The notes under the pieces: model-generated | Databases searched by the model: none | The model's input: the letters and a program-made list of their open reading frames with translations, nothing else | Told to the model about the DNA's origin: nothing | Translations under genes and position numbers: made by a program | DNA from: Clostridiales bacterium UBA3953 | GTDB lineage: Bacteria > Bacillota > Clostridia > Oscillospirales > CAG-272 | DNA: 9,904 nt | Direction of reading: 5' to 3' | NCBI GenBank assembly: GCA_002385415.1 | Contig: DGDL01000009.1 | Location: 8,058 to 17,961 of the forward strand | Shown: positions 6,301 through 9,904 of the stretch, piece after piece | Layout: each line of letters begins with the position of its first letter | Position numbering within the stretch: position 1 is the first letter of the stretch

Positions 6301-8512
6301 GCGCGGCTATCTTATCCGGGTCGAACCGGTTTAGCGTCACGAGGATGTAGCCGCCTCCCTCGTCCGGTGTGACGTTTTTGTAGGACAGGTAGACGTCGCT
6401 GTGGAAATACAGCGCGTTTGCGTTAAGATAAATGGTGGTGCCCTCGTATCCGGTGAGCTGTGCACTGCAGTAAATGCCGGTCGGATAGGTCGAGTGCGCC
6501 GAAATTTTGCCGGTTTTCAGCGTGTAGGTCGCCTTGCCCTCGTCGTCGGTGACAAGTGTAACTGTTCCATTGGCAAAGTGGCTGAGCGAAAGCTCAAATT
6601 TCAGTCCCGGCGCCGGCGTGCCGTCAAAGAATGTGGCGGCGAGCGTCAGCGTCATGTCCTCTCCGAAATTGTATGCCGGCCGGTCAAAGGACAGCGTTGC
6701 GGTATAGACCGGCTTTTCCTCCTGGGTCACGCGCACATATTTGCATGCGACGGCGTTCCCGGCCTCGTCTGTGAAGCTGAAATCAATGCCCCAACCGACG
6801 AAGTCCTCGAGCACATAGCTGCCCGAAAAGCTGCCGTCCGGCGCGACGGGCAGGCTGAATTTTGCGCCGACGCTGGTCGTCACTGTAATGCGATTTGGCA
6901 GCTCCCCGCCGCGCGCCGGACGCAAAAAGCCCCGGAAGTTTATAGTGTCGTCGGCAAAGTAGACCTCGCGGTCGGAAAATACCGTCGCAAAATAGTCCCT
7001 TGCCATTTTATAATCGTAAATCGAGGCATAGCGGAACAGAGCATCGTCGCCCTTTTCGGCTATGATATAGGCATAATTCGCGTCACCCGTATCGATGGTG
7101 CATATACCGTCGCCGTCGGCGGTCGCTTCAACGGTTTTATACTCGGCTGCCGCGGGCTGGACATTCCAGTAGAAGTTGCCGCTGTCTTTGAAAAGCTCTG
7201 CCGTCACTTTTGCGGCGGAAACATTAAGGCCGCCCGCGCCCTGCAGCCAAAGCAGCATGGAGGAGTTCTGCGACTCGGTGTAAAGCCGCATGTCGGTGAC
7301 CTGCACTATCGCCTGAAATGTATTCTTAACCGACTCGCCGGAAGAGCTCGCAGCCAGCGTCACCTCGCAAAGGTAAAACCCGCGCCCCGGCGTGCGCAGC
7401 TCGATAAAGCTTTTACGGTTATAGAGGTTTTGTTCAAGCACCGTCACCGGCGCGGTGTACTCTGCTACCTTTTCAAGCCCCTCTGTCGGGTATCTGAAAT
7501 CTTCGCCCGAGAAATAGGCGTCGCCGCGCGACTCTGCCATCATTTTTACGGCATCGGCAAGCGCATGAACCGAGGGATAGCGCCAGATTTTGACCAGCGC
7601 ATCGCTTTCCTTTATCTCCTGCCCCTCGTGCGTGTACACCCACCACTTGAAAATCGGGGTCTGAGAGGTTCCGAACACAAGATCCTGCGATTCGGGGTAA
7701 ATGTAAACGCGATCAACGGCGGTGACAGAAGACTCATCCTCGGTGCGGAACTTGAATGTGACGTCCTCGCCCAGCGTTTTGCCCGCCGCCGAGGCAAGCT
7801 CTCCGCTCACGGAAACGGTGTAGACCGTGTTTTCGGCAAGATAATCTTTCGGGATAAGCACGACCGTCTTGCCGTCCGGATAGGCTCTCTGCTCATACTC
7901 GACCGCCGGCTCGATTTTGATGTGACCGGCGATGTCTTTGCCGCTCACCGGCTCTGTAAACCGCAGCTCGATGCCGGTGTTGACCGGCACGCCGACGGCA
8001 AGGTCGGCAGGAAGCGTGGATTTGAGTTTGAACACAGCCTCGGTCTGAAACGCAAAACGCACCGCCGCGGGCTTGCCCTCTTCGCCTATATCGACGCTGT
8101 AGACCGCGCCGGGCTCAAGATTCGACACAGGCGTGAGGCTGTACTCGGTGTCGGTCAGCTTTTCGACCGTATAGTCGACCGAGGGCGAGATGCTAACATA
8201 GCGCTTTATCTGCTCCTCGTCGACTGCGCCCGCGGCGCAAAGCAAAAGCGATGCGTCGGTCGGCACGGAGCTGTCGGCCACGTCGCCGGCCGGTTTTACG
8301 GTCGCGCCGGCAAGCGCCGCGGGGATATTGCCGTATCGCACCGCTTTAAACTGCCCGCCGGACAGCGTATAGCCGCCTGTCACCTCGGCTAAAAACGGAT
8401 ACCTGTCGTCGCCGCCGTCGTCTGGCGGCGGTCCGCTGCCCGTGCATGCCGCAAGCGCGGGCACGCAGAGCGCGATGCATAAAACCAAACATAGCAGCTT
8501 TCGGTATTTCAT
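3338..8512 (-). CDS. Alpha-2-macroglobulin-like lipoprotein lacking a thioester
   Basis: This 1724-residue protein has a lipoprotein signal peptide (KYRK, then a hydrophobic core) and lipobox LAAC with Cys23, so it should be anchored on the outer face of the cell membrane. An Asp/Gly/Pro linker follows. Residues 163-257 form a bacterial Ig-like (Big_5) domain ending in FKFRTE. Macroglobulin-type beta domains follow, with the landmarks FSDREVYFADDTINFRGFLRP (512-532), FDRPAYNFGEDMTLTL (609-624), PDKDSYKPGERATVTVRV (959-976) and TLAIVDEACFAL (991-1002). A low-complexity stretch, GGGGGG (1045-1050) then Ala/Glu-rich, lies at the position of the bait region. The family's A2M signature is PLFETIDASGDVTATF at 1091-1106 and VPDNITSWRLTAVA at 1110-1123. 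About 1280-1560 is an Ala-rich helical region like the thioester-bearing toroid, but no C-x-E-Q motif is present there. The C-terminal 145 residues resemble the receptor-binding-like end domain. The ATG at 8512 is chosen because it gives the signal peptide and follows GGGGAG by 8 nt; the frame is also open upstream without sense. Bacterial members are thought to trap or inhibit proteases at the cell surface. Without a thioester, covalent trapping is unlikely. The usual pbpC neighbour is not seen. Confidence 0.88.
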   Translation of the reverse strand: MKYRKLLCLVLCIALCVPALAACTGSGPPPDDGGDDRYPFLAEVTGGYTLSGGQFKAVRYGNIPAALAGATVKPAGDVADSSVPTDASLLLCAAGAVDEEQIKRYVSISPSVDYTVEKLTDTEYSLTPVSNLEPGAVYSVDIGEEGKPAAVRFAFQTEAVFKLKSTLPADLAVGVPVNTGIELRFTEPVSGKDIAGHIKIEPAVEYEQRAYPDGKTVVLIPKDYLAENTVYTVSVSGELASAAGKTLGEDVTFKFRTEDESSVTAVDRVYIYPESQDLVFGTSQTPIFKWWVYTHEGQEIKESDALVKIWRYPSVHALADAVKMMAESRGDAYFSGEDFRYPTEGLEKVAEYTAPVTVLEQNLYNRKSFIELRTPGRGFYLCEVTLAASSSGESVKNTFQAIVQVTDMRLYTESQNSSMLLWLQGAGGLNVSAAKVTAELFKDSGNFYWNVQPAAAEYKTVEATADGDGICTIDTGDANYAYIIAEKGDDALFRYASIYDYKMARDYFATVFSDREVYFADDTINFRGFLRPARGGELPNRITVTTSVGAKFSLPVAPDGSFSGSYVLEDFVGWGIDFSFTDEAGNAVACKYVRVTQEEKPVYTATLSFDRPAYNFGEDMTLTLAATFFDGTPAPGLKFELSLSHFANGTVTLVTDDEGKATYTLKTGKISAHSTYPTGIYCSAQLTGYEGTTIYLNANALYFHSDVYLSYKNVTPDEGGGYILVTLNRFDPDKIAALKSTDRLYGENFPENLFAGPAEGSVTVTLAESWYEEIETGTKYDPISKKTSKTYRYEKRDRSIDTRTESFRNGEIRLDYVDAQTDRYVYYTVTYTDSRGSCSLTINARNGRDDWYIRMPDSKYYELDYDSSPKSVGDFTGFILTYGGEPITVGNTLFTVYTDRLDRYAITTGTYSLRFEASYIAGNQINVVYFDGSDFVYTGTASLSYDYEKNSSLELEIVPDKDSYKPGERATVTVRVVDKLTGKPVGSGAVTLAIVDEACFALGEQMYDPAAEFYRYVRAIPYICRNAAVSMVSGMLTGYPEEAWGGGGGGRETLAVTDEAEAPAKVADNAAAAGSAGVSDAVIREIFLNNPLFETIDASGDVTATFTFTVPDNITSWRLTAVAESETSAEIGGVKLGAATSKTIATLPFFVSAYANSRYIFGDEVTVSARVFGTALEGGASTEYIATLTDADGNIIKTLESSAPAGKQVFFSLGKLGLGSYSITVAAASGEHTDGVKLPFEVIESGVLVPVYRTVAPGEIGSLKPAAYPVTLTFYGAAHEQWLDAANRVMRSRSLRADTLAAYYTAGKAVAALFGGGEYLDAQLEEAKDRLVAYGGALVTLLPYDSEDIELSALILAAAPDALSGTRRASIADTLRARLEAGISDEVEFAAIYLGLAAAGEPVLAELRHIAENCAHMPLRAQLYVAAALASIGDYARAAELYAQVREKYAGTGEDGTLWFAYPDAVTEERIAGAAAALLAASHIARDDADALARYIMTRTSTLELYVLQLAAYVRAFIPADGGELSLVYMTADGERHTEKVGPYSWVSLTLDKQALAGFRVVSADEGIAVRACYMGSPAEAMEGEKPTEQASLKKTVTVHDEARRLYKVTLDYKVTTDRDSVYFSLTDLIPSGGRYVYTEQSSYKKDSYAYLYCDGQTMRGGIFAGADRSGDPLAGRRTRTITGSVSYIFRAAMPGEYIAEAAFMQNTASGCYAVSARSSITLK

Positions 8513-8520
8513 AACATTTT

Positions 8521-8526
8521 CTCCCC
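8521..8526 (-). promoter_or_regulatory. Ribosome binding site deciding the start of the macroglobulin-like gene
   Basis: GGGGAG on the minus strand stands 8 nt before the ATG at 8512-8510. It settles the start in favour of the lipoprotein signal peptide rather than the in-frame ATG 27 codons upstream (8593). That upstream ATG lies in the preceding terminator hairpin's flank and would add a non-signal-like extension. I see no convincing -35/-10 pair for this gene between 8513 and 8590. It may use a weak promoter or depend on read-through from the gene upstream. Confidence 0.8.
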
Positions 8527-8587
8527 GACTGTTATTTTCTCCTGCAAATGTATGACGCGGCCGCGCGCCGCTTGTTCCTGCGCAAGC

Positions 8588-8649
8588 AGGCAAAACCCGC
8601 CGTCGGCAGCCGATGTGCCTTCGGCGGGCGTTTTTATGCCGTTTTGCCT
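8588..8649. terminator. Terminator hairpin after the solute-binding protein gene
   Basis: CCCGCCG (8596-8602) pairs with CGGCGGG (8622-8628), with a nested GGCA/TGCC pairing inside the loop (8605-8608 with 8616-8619). On the - strand the stem runs into TTTTG. On the + strand it is followed by CGTTTTT. An outer perfect repeat, AGGCAAAAC (8588-8596) with GTTTTGCCT (8641-8649), encloses the whole structure and begins directly after the solute-binding protein's stop codon. The T-tract on the - strand is only four bases, so some read-through into the macroglobulin-like gene is plausible. Confidence 0.7.
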
Positions 8650-9904
8650 TTATCCCAGCAGCTCTTCGAGCTTGTCGTAAGACTTGATAAGCTGGTCGAT
8701 TTTGGCGTTAAGCGATCGTTCGCTTTTCGCATACTGCGAGGCGAAATCTTTGGAGGGTCTTTCGTAAAGCAGCGTGTTGAGTATGCCGTTGATGTCGGGG
8801 ATATAGACATACGAAAAGTCCAGCACGCGCACGTCGTTGATTATATCGAGCACCTGCACCGACTCATCGTCAAAGGTGAACTTCTGCTTGAGCGCGATTT
8901 CGTAGTATGCGGGGAAAATCTGCTTGTAGCCCTCTGCGCTCATAGCCTCAAAGATTATGCCCAAAAACTCGGTGTCCGACGCGGTTATCGGGAACAGCAG
9001 GAAACGGTCGGTGTACTCGGCGCGATAGTTTTCCTGTGTCTCGTCGAGTTTGGGCTGCATGACTATACCGTAGTTGACGTCGGTGTAGCGGTATTTGTCC
9101 ACCGCATGGAATATCTCGCCGAACGCAAACAGCGCGCGGTTGGTGGAAAACCAGTTGTACGATTCGCCGTAGCCCGTTATCATCGCGCCCTGCGATTCAT
9201 GCAGAAGCGAATACAGCTTTTCTATAAGTGTTAATGTGCGGTTGTTGTTTATGCCCAGCTCGAGCCCCCCGTCTGCGGTCTTGATAAGCGGGGTCAGGTC
9301 ATACTGCTCGAGATGGCAGTAGATGGGGCCTTCCGCAACATAGCCGTAAAGGTCGTCGCTGTCACGCTGGCTGTTGCCGTTGAGGTCGGCATAAGTGTCC
9401 TTTACAAGCGATGCGAGCGTGTCAAGCGTCCATGTGCCGTCAAAGACGTATTTGTACGGCTCTTCCATATTGTAGTCGACAAGCAGGTCTTTGTTGAAGA
9501 AGATAACGCGCGTCCAGTGGAAGCCGCGATAGCTGAAGTTGGAGCTTGCCAAAAACATCTTTTCGCGGAAGGTCAGCGACTCCACCGCATTCGACGGCCA
9601 CCAGGGCTTTTCAAAGTTCAAATGCGGAACATCGTACAGGTTGAGCAGCAGCCCCTGGACCGCAAGTCCGCCGGACAGCGAGTCGTGGTTTTCGGCAATC
9701 TCAAAAGCGTCCTCGCCCGCGGTGATTATGGAGCGGATTTTCTCGTTGTGGCCCACGTCGTCACCGGTGGAGTCAATGTTGACCACATCCACATTAAAGC
9801 GCTCCTCGGTTCGGTTAATCGCGCTGTAAATCGCGTCGTTTATAACCTCGCCGGTCTGCTCCTCGGTGTAAAACGTCTCCTCGCGACCGGTCGACGAGTA
9901 TATG
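8650..9904 (-). CDS. Extracellular solute-binding protein (sugar ABC type), N-terminus outside window
   Basis: The frame is open from the right edge to TAA at 8650-8652 and gives 417 residues. The signal peptide and the first part of the N-terminal lobe lie outside the window. The GTG at 9792 is not the start, because family-like sequence continues upstream of it (EEQTGEVINDAIYSAINRTEERFNV segment, visible residues about 14-38). Family-1 solute-binding landmarks are PWW at visible residues 100-102, the strand VIFFNKDLL at 133-141, and WTLDTL at 158-163. DLNGNSQRDSDDLYG (173-187) has the spacing of an EF-hand-like calcium loop known in some sugar-binding proteins. Such lipoproteins capture sugars or oligosaccharides outside the cell and hand them to an ABC permease. 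No permease or ATPase gene is in view. In the direction of transcription the next gene is the macroglobulin-like lipoprotein, 137 bp on. The ligand cannot be told from the sequence. Confidence 0.85.
   Translation of the reverse strand, partial: IYSSTGREETFYTEEQTGEVINDAIYSAINRTEERFNVDVVNIDSTGDDVGHNEKIRSIITAGEDAFEIAENHDSLSGGLAVQGLLLNLYDVPHLNFEKPWWPSNAVESLTFREKMFLASSNFSYRGFHWTRVIFFNKDLLVDYNMEEPYKYVFDGTWTLDTLASLVKDTYADLNGNSQRDSDDLYGYVAEGPIYCHLEQYDLTPLIKTADGGLELGINNNRTLTLIEKLYSLLHESQGAMITGYGESYNWFSTNRALFAFGEIFHAVDKYRYTDVNYGIVMQPKLDETQENYRAEYTDRFLLFPITASDTEFLGIIFEAMSAEGYKQIFPAYYEIALKQKFTFDDESVQVLDIINDVRVLDFSYVYIPDINGILNTLLYERPSKDFASQYAKSERSLNAKIDQLIKSYDKLEELLG

Noticed and set aside
6401..8392. A 663-codon open frame on the + strand opposite the macroglobulin-like gene
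   Set aside because: It is an antisense shadow of a GC-rich coding region: Arg/His/Gly-rich, without family motifs, while the minus-strand frame has clear domains.
8591..8593. ATG at 8593 as the start of the macroglobulin-like protein
   Set aside because: It would add 27 residues before a complete lipoprotein signal peptide; the ATG at 8512 has a well-placed GGGGAG.
9790..9792. GTG at 9792 as the start of the solute-binding protein
   Set aside because: The frame stays open to the edge with family-like residues upstream, and no signal peptide follows this codon.

Overview
The window looks like the chromosome of an uncultured gut- or rumen-type Clostridia (Firmicutes) member. This is an inference. 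The supporting traits are moderately high GC, strong purine-rich ribosome binding sites, sigma-A-like promoters, U-tailed intrinsic terminators, a lipoprotein signal with an LAAC lipobox, a MerR/TipA-type regulator, and a family-1 solute-binding protein of the kind common in carbohydrate-using Clostridia. No rRNA, tRNA, CRISPR array, insertion sequence or phage gene was seen.

Layout, left to right. Positions 1-181 may be the 3' end of a rightward gene, but the reading frame cannot be decided. A clear promoter then drives a 658-residue cytoplasmic glycoside hydrolase of the GHL6/GH151-like type (260-2236), which ends at a strong terminator. Next comes a perfect TTGACA/TATAAT promoter with a 19-bp spacer filled by an imperfect dyad, the hallmark of MerR-type control. 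It reads into a MerR/TipA-type regulator (2364-2943) that is broken: its DNA-binding half and its TipAS half lie in different frames, and about 50 residues appear to be missing at the junction. About 400 bp with at least two terminator hairpins separates this gene from the converging left-strand genes.

On the minus strand, 3338-8512 encodes a 1724-residue alpha-2-macroglobulin-like lipoprotein. It has a bacterial Ig-like domain near the N-terminus, macroglobulin repeats, a Gly-rich linker and an alpha/alpha-toroid region, but no thioester motif. Upstream of it on the same strand, past a terminator hairpin, is the C-terminal 417 residues of an extracellular sugar-type solute-binding protein (8650-9904), which runs off the right edge.

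Working together: the solute-binding protein and the intracellular glycoside hydrolase fit a carbohydrate uptake and breakdown theme, but they lie on opposite strands about 6 kb apart and no permease is visible. The macroglobulin-like lipoprotein would sit on the outer face of the membrane, and its partner, if any, is not in this window. I found no convincing new multi-gene system. The points most worth a second look are the broken TipA-type regulator with an intact MerR-style promoter, and the thioester-less macroglobulin lipoprotein.
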